64,000 nucleotides of DNA from assembly GCA_937967375.1 (NCBI GenBank), contig CALCJF010000064.1, positions 1-64,000 of the forward strand, given 5' to 3'. Origin of the DNA: an uncultured Leucobacter sp. Lineage in GTDB: Bacteria > Actinomycetota > Actinomycetes > Actinomycetales > Microbacteriaceae. This document shows positions 35,905-44,949 of this stretch, piece after piece. The notes under the pieces are model-generated. The model had not been told where the DNA came from, ran no database searches, and worked only from the letters and a program-made list of their open reading frames with translations. A program made the translations under genes and the position numbers. Each line of letters begins with the position of its first letter. Position 1 is the first letter of the stretch.

Positions 35905-36684
35905 TCAGGTGAGCACGGCTCCGCCGTCAACGGCCAGGGTCTGCCCGGTGATGTTTTTCGCGCGGTCGCTGAGGAAGAAGGCCACGGCCTCCGCGATATC
36001 TTCGGGCTCCTGTGGGCGCCCCATAGGGATCGACTGATCGACGATGCCTGCGAACACCTCCTCCGCAGAGATCGCGGCGAGCGCTTCATCGTTTTGCTGC
36101 AGATAGGCGACAGTGTTGCGCCACATGTCGGTGTAAATGAACCCCGGCATTACCGTGTTCGAGCGGATGCCTGTGCGGGCGCAGCCGCGGGCCACCGCAT
36201 GACTGAATTCGATCACGGCCGCTTTCGAAGCGCCGTAGTGCGCGAGCATATCGTTGCCGGCTCGAGCGCCGATCGATGAGATATTCACGATCGAGGCCGG
36301 TGGCTGGGCGGTGCGGATGAAGTGCTGCGACATGAGAAACGTCCCGCGGGTATTGATCGCGAAGACCCGGTCCCACAGTTGCTGATCGATCTCGGTGAGC
36401 GGGGTGAACATGCCGATGCCAGCAGCGTTCACGAGCCCCGAGATCGCCCCCTCTTGCGCGGCCGTGCGATAGACAGATGCCACCTGTTCCTCGTCAGAGA
36501 CATCACAGCCGGCGGTCAGCACGCGGGCACCGCTGTCGCGTTCGATGCGCTCGGCGATCTCGTCGAGGCGATCCTCCCGCACATCGGTGAGCAGCACGGT
36601 CTCAAAATCTTCCGCGATTCTGCGCCCGATGGCCGGGCCGAGCCCGCCGGACGCCCCGGTCACGATTGCCAGCCTGTTCGTCAT
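35905..36684 (-). CDS. Short-chain dehydrogenase/reductase
   Basis: 259 residues, cytoplasmic NAD(P)-dependent oxidoreductase. Cofactor motif TGASGGLG at 9-16, NAAG at 86-89, catalytic Ser136/137 in NISSIG, Tyr150 and Lys154 (YGASK). An Asp after the second strand (LLTDVRED) suggests NAD preference. The C-terminal NITGQTLAVDGGAVLT is standard. AAGGAGG-like signal lies just before the ATG at 36684. It precedes the monooxygenase gene in the same direction and is divergent from a LysR gene that probably controls both. Confidence 0.92.
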   Translation of the reverse strand: MTNRLAIVTGASGGLGPAIGRRIAEDFETVLLTDVREDRLDEIAERIERDSGARVLTAGCDVSDEEQVASVYRTAAQEGAISGLVNAAGIGMFTPLTEIDQQLWDRVFAINTRGTFLMSQHFIRTAQPPASIVNISSIGARAGNDMLAHYGASKAAVIEFSHAVARGCARTGIRSNTVMPGFIYTDMWRNTVAYLQQNDEALAAISAEEVFAGIVDQSIPMGRPQEPEDIAEAVAFFLSDRAKNITGQTLAVDGGAVLT

Positions 36685-36891
36685 TCGTTCCTCCTTGAAC
36701 TGAAATGTGTCGATACGCCAGTCAGTCTGGACGGAAGTGCTTGCCCGTGTACATGTCGGAAAACGTGCGGTTGAGCACGCAATCCTTAACGTGAGCGAGC
36801 CAGGGTAATGAATCCGACGGCTTAAGCTGGTCATTGCCGCTTCCGGGACGACGAGGCGTGGAACGGCGACGACTCTGCGAAGGAGGGGAGC
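36685..36891. promoter_or_regulatory. Divergent promoter region between SDR and LysR genes
   Basis: 207 bp between the two start codons. Both genes have good ribosome binding sites. The palindrome-rich stretch around GTGTACATG (near 36748) is a candidate site for the LysR protein, but I cannot define a T-N11-A box with confidence. Confidence 0.4.
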
Positions 36892-37791
36892 GTGACTTAC
36901 GACGATGCGGTTCGGTTGGATCTCGGCATCAGGGCGTTGCACGCGTTCGTTACCGTGATCGATGAGGGGCACTTCGGTCGTGCCGCCATGCGACTGTTTG
37001 TGACAGCGCCGGCATTGAGCCAGCAGATCCGACGACTGGAACAACAGCTCGGTATGCGACTGATCGATCGTGAGGTACATCCGGTGAAGCCAACCGCTGC
37101 GGGTGAGACACTGCTGCCGCATGCGCATCGGATATTGCGCGAGGCTCAAGAGGCCGCGGTCGATCTGGCCCGCTTCACTCGTCGTCAGGATCGCGTGCTG
37201 CGCCTCGGTTTCATTAACGGTGGGCCAAATAGCCTCACGACGAGTCTGCTTTCGAAGTTGGAGTCGCCGCTCGAACTCGTGCAACTGCAGTGGCACGAGC
37301 AACTGAGCGAGGTGGCTTCCGGAGCGGTGGATGCGGCGTTTGTTCGCCCGCCACTGCCTTTGCTCGATGGTTTGACCCTTGAACGAGTAGCTGTCGAGCC
37401 TCGCGTGGTCATGGTGCATCGGGGGCATCGGTTCGCGGATCGGCAGCATGTCTCGATCGACGAACTTGACGATGAGATGCACGTCTCCACCGACCGGGCG
37501 GCTCCGGAGTGGATCTCATACTGGGCAGTCGACCCCAGGCCCAGCGGGAGACCGGTGAAGTGGGGCCCCCTCGTGCGCACAATGGACGAGCAGCTGCAGA
37601 CCGTCGCCGCTGGGCTTGCTATTGCCATCACGGCTGCTTCGATTGCCGATTTCCATTCAAACCCAGAAGTTGCGTACTTGCCGGTTGAAGGCATCGATCC
37701 GTGCACCGTCGAGCTGTGCACGCGCACCGGCGAAGACCACCCTGGCGTTCTGGAACTGCGCCGTATCGTCGCGCAACTGCAGCAGGTCTGA
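36892..37791 (+). CDS. LysR family transcriptional regulator
   Basis: 299 residues. The winged helix-turn-helix is at about 8-66 (LRALHAFVTVIDEGHFGRAA, TAPALSQQIRRLEQQLG), followed by the linker helix and a periplasmic-binding-like effector domain from about 95. GTG start with AAGGAGGGG upstream. The helix-turn-helix opening differs slightly from the usual LRxFxAV form (IRALHAFVTV). Divergent from the SDR-monooxygenase pair, the classic arrangement for a LysR activator of adjacent catabolic genes; the inducer is unknown. Confidence 0.93.
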   Translation: MTYDDAVRLDLGIRALHAFVTVIDEGHFGRAAMRLFVTAPALSQQIRRLEQQLGMRLIDREVHPVKPTAAGETLLPHAHRILREAQEAAVDLARFTRRQDRVLRLGFINGGPNSLTTSLLSKLESPLELVQLQWHEQLSEVASGAVDAAFVRPPLPLLDGLTLERVAVEPRVVMVHRGHRFADRQHVSIDELDDEMHVSTDRAAPEWISYWAVDPRPSGRPVKWGPLVRTMDEQLQTVAAGLAIAITAASIADFHSNPEVAYLPVEGIDPCTVELCTRTGEDHPGVLELRRIVAQLQQV

Positions 37792-37797
37792 TCCGAA

Positions 37798-38775
37798 TCA
37801 GCGACCCCAGATCCCGCGTAGTGCCGGTTCGAGATCGGGGTGTGTGAACTCGAACCCCGCGGCCTGCAGCTTCTCGGGCAGCACCCAGCGACTCTTGAGC
37901 ACGAGCTCCGTTTCGGTGCGGATGCCGATCGCGCCGATTTCAAGCATCCAGCGCGGCATCGGTGGCCCGAACGGGGTGCCAAGCACGCGGCGAACGCTTG
38001 CCATGAAATTCCGGTTGTCTGAGGGGTTCGGTGCGCTCGCGTTGACGGGCCCGTCAAGTTCAGGGTGAATCTCGACGAAGTCGAGGATCCTCGCAATGTC
38101 TTCGATGTGCACCCAGCTGAAGCGCTGTGCGCCCCTCCTCGCCCCCAGGTAGTGCGCGGTTCCGGCGTCGACGCGTGCCTTCGTGACGGGCCAGCGGCCG
38201 TCGTGCTGCGCGCCGCCGAGGCCGAGCCGCGCAAGCGTTTTGATCGGCCCGAGCACACCACCATCGCCGAGCACGATCGCGCTGCGCAGCGCGACTCGGC
38301 GAGTGCTCGGCAGTTCGGCTGCGAAGAGCGCACGCTCCCAGGCCCGCGCGACCTCAACCGAGAAGCCGGTGCCGATCTCGCCGGTCGCCTCGGTCATTGC
38401 GCGGTCCTCGGCGTGACGATAGATGGTCGCGGTCGACGAGTTCACCCAGAGCGGGGGCGGCGCAGTGGCGGCGGCGATCGCATCAGACAGCTGGGCAGTC
38501 GTGTCGAGTCGCGAGCGAAAGATCTCGGCGCGATTTGCCTCGTTATAGCGGCAGTTCACGCTCTTGCCCGCGAGGCCCACCACGAGCGCTGCGCCGTCGA
38601 TCGCGGCTGCGATCCCTTTCGCATCCCCCCAGCGAAGGTCTGAACCGTTGCGGCCGATCGTGACTACCTCTCGGCCCAGCGCTCGATATCGCCCGGCCAG
38701 GTGGCCTCCCATGAAACCGCCGGCGCCGCCGAGCACCACTCGCCCAAGCGGCTGAGGGCTGATCCCTGCGTCCAT
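37798..38775 (-). CDS. TIGR01777 family NAD-dependent epimerase/oxidoreductase
   Basis: 325 residues. N-terminal Rossmann motif GGAGGFMGGHLAG (17-29), GLAGKSVNCRY near 71-81, and the family pattern WERALFAAE near 140. The C-terminal DUF1731-type region contains VLPEKLQAAGFEFTHPDLEPALR. Function is not established for the family (E. coli YfcH/plant SulA relatives). The ATG at 38775 lies one base after the TGA of the DUF4166 gene, so the two are translationally coupled. It converges with the LysR gene. Confidence 0.85.
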   Translation of the reverse strand: MDAGISPQPLGRVVLGGAGGFMGGHLAGRYRALGREVVTIGRNGSDLRWGDAKGIAAAIDGAALVVGLAGKSVNCRYNEANRAEIFRSRLDTTAQLSDAIAAATAPPPLWVNSSTATIYRHAEDRAMTEATGEIGTGFSVEVARAWERALFAAELPSTRRVALRSAIVLGDGGVLGPIKTLARLGLGGAQHDGRWPVTKARVDAGTAHYLGARRGAQRFSWVHIEDIARILDFVEIHPELDGPVNASAPNPSDNRNFMASVRRVLGTPFGPPMPRWMLEIGAIGIRTETELVLKSRWVLPEKLQAAGFEFTHPDLEPALRGIWGR

Positions 38776-38776
38776 C

Positions 38777-39385
38777 TCACTGCTCCCTTACGACGCCGTA
38801 GCTGAAATGCCCACGATACCCATACACGCGGCCAACGATCGGTACGTCGATCGTGAGCTCGACGCGCTGCAACCCGCTCACCGGGTCATACCGCTCTGAG
38901 AGCCGCACAACCGGTGCAACGGGCCGCGGCAGCCGAAACCTGAAGCGGCCGACTGCGATACCGACCTCGCGGCTTGTGAGCACCAGGCCGCCGTCGCGCA
39001 CCGTGACCTCGAAGGTGGCGGCGACCGTGTGAGGCGTGCCGATCCGGTCAACGATGCCGAGGCTCGTAAGCGCCACCGAGTCGGTCATCTGCCAGTTGCC
39101 GGTTGGCAACTCAACGGTGCGCACTGCGGTCGCAAGACCTGCCTCGGTGCGGTTCACGATGCGAAAGCGCGCCGAGCGCGCATAGCCCGCGGCAAGCACT
39201 CCACGACGCTCGAACGGACCGAGTAGCGGCCAGAGCCAGCGGCGCGGTGTGCCGAACTCGGCGAACACGCCCTCTCCGATGCCGACGCAGCCCTCGGGAA
39301 TCGCCGAGAAATACCTGCGCAGCGTCGGGTGGAGCTCGTGCAGCCGCTCGCCAAGCGCTGCCTCGTACGGTGAACGCGGGGGCAT
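38777..39385 (-). CDS. DUF4166-domain protein
   Basis: 202 residues, no membrane span. FSAIPEGCVGIGEGVFAEFGTPRRWLWPLL near 26-55 and the end GRVYGYRGHFSYG match DUF4166, a domain often fused to or next to TIGR01777-type epimerases and of unknown role, perhaps lipid- or pigment-related. The ATG at 39385 is 6 nt after TAGGCT on the minus strand, so it is probably leaderless. It is the first gene of a two-gene unit with the TIGR01777 oxidoreductase and is divergent from perM, 42 bp between starts. Confidence 0.8.
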   Translation of the reverse strand: MPPRSPYEAALGERLHELHPTLRRYFSAIPEGCVGIGEGVFAEFGTPRRWLWPLLGPFERRGVLAAGYARSARFRIVNRTEAGLATAVRTVELPTGNWQMTDSVALTSLGIVDRIGTPHTVAATFEVTVRDGGLVLTSREVGIAVGRFRFRLPRPVAPVVRLSERYDPVSGLQRVELTIDVPIVGRVYGYRGHFSYGVVREQ

Positions 39386-39427
39386 GCTCCAAGCCTATGT
39401 CGGATGCCGACGATAGACTTCACCACG

Positions 39428-41164
39428 ATGAGAGCACTTCTGACTGCGGTGATTGCCGCGCTCGAAGCGGCCGCCGTAGCACTCGCGGTGTTCGCTGTGA
39501 TCGGCATACCCGCAGTGCTCATCTGGTGGCTCAATTTTGGCCTCGGCGCCGAGCCAGAAGCACTCGCCTCGGCTATCGCTGCACTGTGGCAGATGGTGCA
39601 CTTCGTGCCCATGCAGCTGACCATATCGCCGCAGACCGCGCTCGGAATGGGCCTGCCTGCCGCCGAACTCTCGATGGTGATTTCGCTTGCTCCGCTTGCG
39701 CTCACGCTCGGCACCGTGTTGCTGGCATACCGGGCCGGTGCGCGTTTCGCGCGCCGCGGCGGCGCGGGGGCCTGGGCGCTGCTTGGCGGCGCCATCGGGT
39801 TCGGGGTCGCGGCGGGCGTGACCGGTGCGCTCGCAGCGGGCAACTCGGTCTGGCCGCAGTGGGCAAGAATCGCGGTGCCCGTGGCGGTCTATGCGCTCGC
39901 GATGCTGCTCGGCTTCGTGCTTCGTGCCGCGCGTGACGAGCACGAGTGGTGGCAGACTTTCGTGCGCTCGCTGCAGCAGGCCGTCGCGAAGGCCGCTCCC
40001 GCCGGTGCCGCGGCGTTGCCAGACCGCGCCGCTGAGGTGTTTCGGCTGGCGCTCGCCGCGCTCGCCGCACTGCTCGCGCTCGGCACGATCGGGTTCACGG
40101 TGGCCATCGTGATCGGCTACGTCGACATCATTTCGCTCAGTCAAAGCCTGCAACTTGACGTCTTCGGTGTGCTGATGCTCTTTCTCGTGCAGCTGATGTT
40201 CTTGCCCACCGCCTGGGTCTGGTCTGTGTCATGGTTTGCGGGCTCTGGCTTCGCAGTGGGCGCCGCCACCTCGGTGACCCCGTTCGACTCGCTGCTCGGC
40301 CCGCTGCCGGCGCTGCCGATCTTCGGCGCGATTCCGCCGAGCTGGGGCTGGGCCGGGGGGCTCGCCCCGGTGATCATCGTGGCGATGGGCACCGCACTCG
40401 GGGGCCTCGCCGGGGGCCGACCCTTGATGCGCCGAGCCTCGCCCCTGGTGTCAGCGATCGTTCCGGTGTGCGCCGCGGTGATCGCGGGCCTTGTCACCGC
40501 GCTCGCCTGCGTGCTCGCGAGCGGTGCGATGGGGCCGGGCCGGCTCGCGACGAACGGCCCCGGCTGGTGGCAGACGGGCGGGCTTGTCGCGATCGAGCTT
40601 GCCTTCGGCATGAGCCTCGGCGTGTTTGCGCGCCGCTTCGATGTCGCACGCCTTCGGGCCATGGTGCCGGTGAGTTTGCGCGACGACGAAGAACTGCTTC
40701 GCGGCGAGAGCGCCGCAGCGCTCACCGCGCACCCTGACATGGCTCGTGGCCGCATCGCATTCGACGAAGATCTTGCGGTGACCATGCCCGTTGAACCACT
40801 GCGCGAAGCGCAACCAGCTGACGAGCAGCCGACGGTAGAGCTCGAGCCTCTGCCCGAATCTGCGCCAGCGCGTGAAGTTCAGCCCAGATTCGAACCCGTG
40901 CCCGCGGTCGAACCCGTGCCCGCGGTCGAACCCGAGTCTGAGGTTGAATCCGAGTCTGTGCCAGCGCTTGCCCCAGAAGCAGACTCTGAGTCAGCGCCCG
41001 AGTCAGAGCCCGAGCCCGAGCCCGACCCGGAACCCGTTGAAGCGGTCGATCCGCTGCTGCAGGCGTTCTCATGGGAGGCAGCGACCCCCGAACAGCCTGT
41101 GGCCGAGACCAATGGTCGCGACTGGCGCTCGCGTATGCGTTCGAAGCTGGGCCGCGGCGAGTAG
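39428..41164 (+). CDS. perM: DUF6350 (PerM-like) multi-span membrane protein with acidic tail
   Basis: 578 residues with about nine to ten hydrophobic spans up to residue ~410, then a cytoplasmic tail of ~170 residues rich in Glu, Pro, Val and Ala that includes the repeated EPVPAVEPVPAVEPE block and ends in a basic RSRMRSKLGRGE. The membrane part matches DUF6350; the mycobacterial homologue PerM supports cell division through FtsB stability. ATG 39428 is 8 nt after TAGACT (39414-39419). In related genomes this gene normally precedes purN directly; here 6 kb of thiamine-import and surface-protein genes intervene. Confidence 0.75.
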   Translation: MRALLTAVIAALEAAAVALAVFAVIGIPAVLIWWLNFGLGAEPEALASAIAALWQMVHFVPMQLTISPQTALGMGLPAAELSMVISLAPLALTLGTVLLAYRAGARFARRGGAGAWALLGGAIGFGVAAGVTGALAAGNSVWPQWARIAVPVAVYALAMLLGFVLRAARDEHEWWQTFVRSLQQAVAKAAPAGAAALPDRAAEVFRLALAALAALLALGTIGFTVAIVIGYVDIISLSQSLQLDVFGVLMLFLVQLMFLPTAWVWSVSWFAGSGFAVGAATSVTPFDSLLGPLPALPIFGAIPPSWGWAGGLAPVIIVAMGTALGGLAGGRPLMRRASPLVSAIVPVCAAVIAGLVTALACVLASGAMGPGRLATNGPGWWQTGGLVAIELAFGMSLGVFARRFDVARLRAMVPVSLRDDEELLRGESAAALTAHPDMARGRIAFDEDLAVTMPVEPLREAQPADEQPTVELEPLPESAPAREVQPRFEPVPAVEPVPAVEPESEVESESVPALAPEADSESAPESEPEPEPDPEPVEAVDPLLQAFSWEAATPEQPVAETNGRDWRSRMRSKLGRGE

Positions 41165-41212
41165 GCGGCCGCGTCAGAGGCTTGTCCGCTTCCGCGCGCC
41201 GAGATCCGCTCG

Positions 41213-41269
41213 CAATAGTGCGCGAAATGCGCCCTTGAGTTGGAGCAGCGCGCACTTCGCGCATTATTG
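41213..41269. repeat. Imperfect intergenic palindrome after perM
   Basis: 20-nt arms (41213-41232 and 41250-41269) match at 18 positions, core TGCGCGAAATGCGC, with a 17-nt loop. The core closely resembles the palindrome at 51869-51935. It lies between the perM stop and the thiamine riboswitch. Confidence 0.7.
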
Positions 41270-41353
41270 ACAGGTGCATGGTAAGCCGCAGGGGGCGGTC
41301 AGCGGCAAAGCGCCCCGCTCCGTGAGCAAGAAGGTGCTAGGGTTGGCGGTGCA

Positions 41354-41440
41354 ATCCACGGGGGCCCGCACGCGGCGGGCTGAGATGAAGCGCGCGAGCT
41401 TCGACCGTTCAACCTGATCTGGGTAATTCCAGCGGAGGAA
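41354..41440 (+). promoter_or_regulatory. TPP riboswitch (THI element) of the thiamine importer operon
   Basis: All conserved blocks of the thiamine pyrophosphate aptamer are present in order: ACGGGGG, GGCGGGCTGAGAT, GACCGTTCAACCTGATCTGG and GTAATTCCAGCGGAGG. A -10-like TAGGGT at 41338-41343 places transcription start at the aptamer's 5' edge. The 3' edge carries GGAGG at 41434-41438, followed by AAGGAA and the thiB ATG at 41449, so TPP binding probably hides the ribosome binding site. Confidence 0.96.
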
Positions 41441-41448
41441 GGAACTCT

Positions 41449-42468
41449 ATGACTACGCCCGCACGCAAGTTCATAACGGGAGTCGCGCTCGCCGCGGCCG
41501 CCGCAATCGCGCTGACCGGTTGCGCCGCAAATGGCGACACTGGCGCAGAGAACACCTCGAAGAGCGGCGACACAGTCACCCTCATCGTGCACGACTCGTT
41601 TCCGAATGAAGACTTCGCGAAGGCCGCAAGTGAGGCAACCGGCTACGACGTGAAGGTCGTCTCGGCAGGCGACGGCGGCGAGCTGACGAGCCAGCTGGTG
41701 CTCACCCAGAGCGCGCCCGTCGCGGACGCGTTCTTCGGCGTCGACAACGTATTCCTCTCGCGCCTCGTCGACGGAGGTGTCATTGCAGGCGAAGACGCCG
41801 CGAAGCCCGTGACGCAGAGCGCGACCTGCATCAACATCGACCCGGCATGGTTCGCTGAGCGCGGCGTGGCAGAGCCCAAAGATTACGAAGACCTCGCCAA
41901 GGAGCAGTACAAGGGGCTCTCGGTGATCCTCGACCCCTCGACTTCGACCACCGGCGCGTCATTCTTGATCGGCACCGTCGCGAAGTTCGGTGAAGAGGGC
42001 TTCGCAGACTACTGGAAGAAGCTCGCCGCAAATGACACCCGCGTCGAACAGGGATGGACCGAGGCCTATAACGGCCAGTTCACCCAGGGCGGCGGCGAGG
42101 GAACCTACCCGATCGTGCTCTCGTACAGCTCGTCGCCTGCGTGGACGGTCACCGAAGACGGTAAGTCGACCACGACGAAGGCGCTGCTCGACACCTGCTC
42201 GACGCAGATCGAGTACGCGGGCGTGCTTGAGGGGGCAGCGAACCCAGAGGGCGCGCAGGCCGTCGTCGACTACATGCTCTCGCGCGAGTTTCAAGACACC
42301 ATTGCCGACACCATGTACGTCTATCCCGTCGATGCCGAGGCATACGTTCCCGCCGACTGGCAGCAGTTCGCCCCGATGCCCAGCGCGCCGAACGATCTGA
42401 CCCCCGCCGAGATCGGCAAGGGCCGCGACTCCTGGCTGAAAGAGTGGAGCGAAGCGACCGGCTGGTGA
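41449..42468 (+). CDS. thiB: Thiamine ABC transporter substrate-binding lipoprotein
   Basis: 339 residues. Lipobox ALTGC with Cys25 after a short signal. The mature protein is ThiB-like: VTLIVHDSFPNEDFAKAA near 43-60, DAFFGVDNVFLSRLVD near 96-111, WTEAYNGQFTQGGGEGTYPIVLSYSSSPA near 200-228 and YPVDAEAYVPADW near 290. Binds thiamine (or TPP) outside the cell. First gene after the TPP riboswitch; its stop overlaps the thiP start (GTGA). Confidence 0.93.
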   Translation: MTTPARKFITGVALAAAAAIALTGCAANGDTGAENTSKSGDTVTLIVHDSFPNEDFAKAASEATGYDVKVVSAGDGGELTSQLVLTQSAPVADAFFGVDNVFLSRLVDGGVIAGEDAAKPVTQSATCINIDPAWFAERGVAEPKDYEDLAKEQYKGLSVILDPSTSTTGASFLIGTVAKFGEEGFADYWKKLAANDTRVEQGWTEAYNGQFTQGGGEGTYPIVLSYSSSPAWTVTEDGKSTTTKALLDTCSTQIEYAGVLEGAANPEGAQAVVDYMLSREFQDTIADTMYVYPVDAEAYVPADWQQFAPMPSAPNDLTPAEIGKGRDSWLKEWSEATGW

Positions 42469-44177
42469 GCGAACACCGCTGGCCCGGCCGCATTGGCTGG
42501 GGGGTGGCCACAGCGCTGCCCCTCGGCTTTCTGCTGCTGTTCTTTCTGTGGCCGGTGGTGTCGTTGCTTTCGGTCGGGTTCGGGGTGAGCCCGCTCGGTG
42601 CGAGCCAAGGGGCGGCAGGTCAGGATGGGCGAGGATCGCCCGGAATCGAAACGCTCACCACCGTGTTCGCAGACGCCCGCACCTGGCGCGTCATTGTGCA
42701 GACGCTCGCCCAGGCGGTCTGCGGCACGGTGCTCTCGCTCGCGCTCGGTCTGCCTGCCGCGTTCGTGCTCTACCGTCTGCGGTTTCGGGGGCGAAGTATT
42801 CTGCGAGGCCTCGCGACCGTCCCGTTCGTGCTGCCGACCGTGGTGGTCGGAGTCGCGTTCACCGCGCTGCTCGGCCCGGGTGCCCCGCTCGCCTGGCTCG
42901 GCCTCGATCAGAGTTTTCTCATCATCGTGCTCGCGCTCGCCTTCTTCAACGTGACCGTGGTCGCGCGCACCGTGGGCGGGTTCTGGGCGCAGCTCGACGG
43001 TCGCGCCGAGCAGGCCGCCCGAATGCTTGGCGCATCGCCGGCACGCGCGTTTGCGACGGTCACCCTGCCGAGGCTCACCCCCGCACTCGCTTCATCGGCC
43101 GCGCTCGTGTTTCTCTTCTGCGCCACCTCATTCGGCGTCGTGCTGGTGCTTGGCGGCCGCCGCTTCTCGAACATCGAGACCGAGATCTACCGGCTCACGG
43201 TGCAGTATCTCGACCTCAGCTCGGCCGCCGTGCTGTCGATCGTGCAGTTCGCGATCGTCGCGGCCGTGCTCGCGGTATCTGGGCGCCTGCGTCGCCGCCT
43301 CGAGCAGGCGAACGAGATGCGCTTTGACGCGGGGCAGGCCATGCGAGCGTCGCGTGCGCACCTGCCGGCGATCCTCGTCTTTGCTGCAACTGCACTGCTA
43401 TTGCACGCGCTGCCCATCGTCGCGCTCGTTGCCCGCTCACTGCGCGACGGCGACGGCGAGTTCACCCTGGCGAACTACGCGAACCTCTTCGCGCCCCCTG
43501 CCACAGCTCGCCTCAACGGCAGCGTGATCGACGCGACCGTGCTCTCGCTCGGCATCGCGCTGATCGCCACCGCGATCGCGATGCTGCTCGGCGTGCTTGT
43601 CGCCCTTGTCGCCTCGCGCAGGCCGCGGGGCCGCGCGCTCAGAAGGGGCATTGACGCATTCGACGCGTTCGTCATGCTGCCTCTCGGGGTGTCTGCGGTT
43701 ACCGTGGGGTTCGGGCTGTTGCTCACGATGCATCGCCCACTTGGCATTGGCGTCGACCTGCGCACCTCGGGGGTCTTGCTGCCGGTCGCGCAGGCGCTCG
43801 TCGCGCTGCCGCTCGTGGTGCGCACCCTGCTGCCGGTGCTGCGGGGCCTCGACCCGCGACAACGGGATGCAGCGGCGATGCTCGGTGCCTCGCCGCTGCG
43901 GGTGCTTGCCACGATCGACCTGCGTGTGCTCGCGCGCCCCCTCGGTCTGGCGCTCGGCTTCGCCTTTGCGACCTCGCTCGGCGAGTTCGGGGCGAGCGCG
44001 TTCTTGGTGCGCCCCGAGTCGCAGACGCTACCGGTGATGGTTGCCCAGCTGATCTCGCGCCAGGGCGCAGAGAACTATGGAATGGCGCTTGCTGCGGCGG
44101 TGCTGCTCGGGGCGCTCACCGCTTCGGTGATGCTGCTCGCCGAGCGGTGGCGTGGCGAGGTAGCGTCGGAGATATGA
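42465..44177 (+). CDS. thiP: Thiamine ABC transporter permease (two fused halves)
   Basis: 570 residues, about twelve membrane spans. Two EAA loops, EQAARMLGASPARAFATVTLPRL near 187 and QRDAAAMLGASPLRVLATIDL near 470, show two permease units fused in one chain as in ThiP. GTG 42465 overlaps the thiB stop. The Gly/Ala-rich SPLGASQGAAGQDGRGSPG loop near 45 is in the first periplasmic segment. Forms the membrane channel of the thiamine importer. Confidence 0.92.
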   Translation: MSEHRWPGRIGWGVATALPLGFLLLFFLWPVVSLLSVGFGVSPLGASQGAAGQDGRGSPGIETLTTVFADARTWRVIVQTLAQAVCGTVLSLALGLPAAFVLYRLRFRGRSILRGLATVPFVLPTVVVGVAFTALLGPGAPLAWLGLDQSFLIIVLALAFFNVTVVARTVGGFWAQLDGRAEQAARMLGASPARAFATVTLPRLTPALASSAALVFLFCATSFGVVLVLGGRRFSNIETEIYRLTVQYLDLSSAAVLSIVQFAIVAAVLAVSGRLRRRLEQANEMRFDAGQAMRASRAHLPAILVFAATALLLHALPIVALVARSLRDGDGEFTLANYANLFAPPATARLNGSVIDATVLSLGIALIATAIAMLLGVLVALVASRRPRGRALRRGIDAFDAFVMLPLGVSAVTVGFGLLLTMHRPLGIGVDLRTSGVLLPVAQALVALPLVVRTLLPVLRGLDPRQRDAAAMLGASPLRVLATIDLRVLARPLGLALGFAFATSLGEFGASAFLVRPESQTLPVMVAQLISRQGAENYGMALAAAVLLGALTASVMLLAERWRGEVASEI

Positions 44178-44202
44178 GAACAGAGCGATGAGGGTTGAGC
44201 TA

Positions 44203-44949
44203 ATGAGCGAGGATCGCACGGAGCCGATGCAGACAGGCGTCGTTGGTGAGCGCCTCTCGGGTGGGGCTGGCGCCCACGGGCTCGAGGTGCGTGGGGTCAC
44301 CGTGCGCTATGACGGCGACGCTCAACGCCGTGCCGTGCCCCGGGCCGCCAGCGCGGCTGTCAGAGACGTCTCTTTCAGTGTCGCTCAGCGCGAGGTGGTC
44401 GCCCTCACCGGGCCGAGCGGTTGCGGCAAGTCGACCCTGCTGCGGGCGATATCGGGGCTCGAGCCGCTCGTGGCAGGCAGCATCAGCTGGGACGGCCACC
44501 GCCTCGAGCACGTTCCCCCGCACCTGCGGGGCTTTGGCCTGATGTTTCAAGACGGGCAGCTGTTCGCCCACATGACCGTCGAGAAGAACGTGGCCTACGG
44601 GCTGAGCCCGAAGCGCTGGTCGAAGCCCGAGCGCCAGCAGCGGGTGGCCGAACTGCTCGAACTGGTCGGCCTGCCCGACTATGGTAGGCGAGCCGTGACC
44701 GAACTCTCGGGTGGCGAACGGCAGCGCATCGCGCTCGCGCGATCCCTCGCCCCCAGGCCTCGGCTGCTGCTGCTCGACGAACCGCTCTCAGCTCTCGATC
44801 GGCAGCTTCGTGAGCGCCTCGCGGGTGAGCTCGCGACGCTGTTGCGTGCGACCGACACGACTGCGATCCTCGTCACGCACGACCAGTACGAAGCCGAAAC
44901 TGTCGCTGACCGCGTGCTGAAGATGGAGCGGGGCGAGCTGCTGACATGA
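44203..44949 (+). CDS. thiQ: Thiamine ABC transporter ATP-binding protein
   Basis: 248 residues from ATG 44203, which has GAGGG 8 nt upstream; ATG 44188 is a possible start 15 nt earlier. Walker A GPSGCGKSTLL, Q-loop LMFQDGQLFAHMT, signature LSGGERQRIALARSL, Walker B LLLLDEPLSALD and THDQYEAETVADRVL are intact. There is no TOBE extension, as in ThiQ. A 15-residue insert (GDAQRRAVPRAASAAVR) separates the first strands. Energises the ThiBP importer. The next gene overlaps by 4 nt. Confidence 0.9.
   Translation: MSEDRTEPMQTGVVGERLSGGAGAHGLEVRGVTVRYDGDAQRRAVPRAASAAVRDVSFSVAQREVVALTGPSGCGKSTLLRAISGLEPLVAGSISWDGHRLEHVPPHLRGFGLMFQDGQLFAHMTVEKNVAYGLSPKRWSKPERQQRVAELLELVGLPDYGRRAVTELSGGERQRIALARSLAPRPRLLLLDEPLSALDRQLRERLAGELATLLRATDTTAILVTHDQYEAETVADRVLKMERGELLT

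Noticed and set aside
35853..36089. Longer N-terminus for the flavin monooxygenase
   Set aside because: The added residues are Ser/Arg/Pro-rich, overlap the SDR gene and precede the normal start of the FAD-binding strand.
36685..37482. Longer N-terminus for the SDR
   Set aside because: Would run antisense through the LysR gene; the ATG at 36684 has an ideal ribosome binding site and begins the Rossmann fold.
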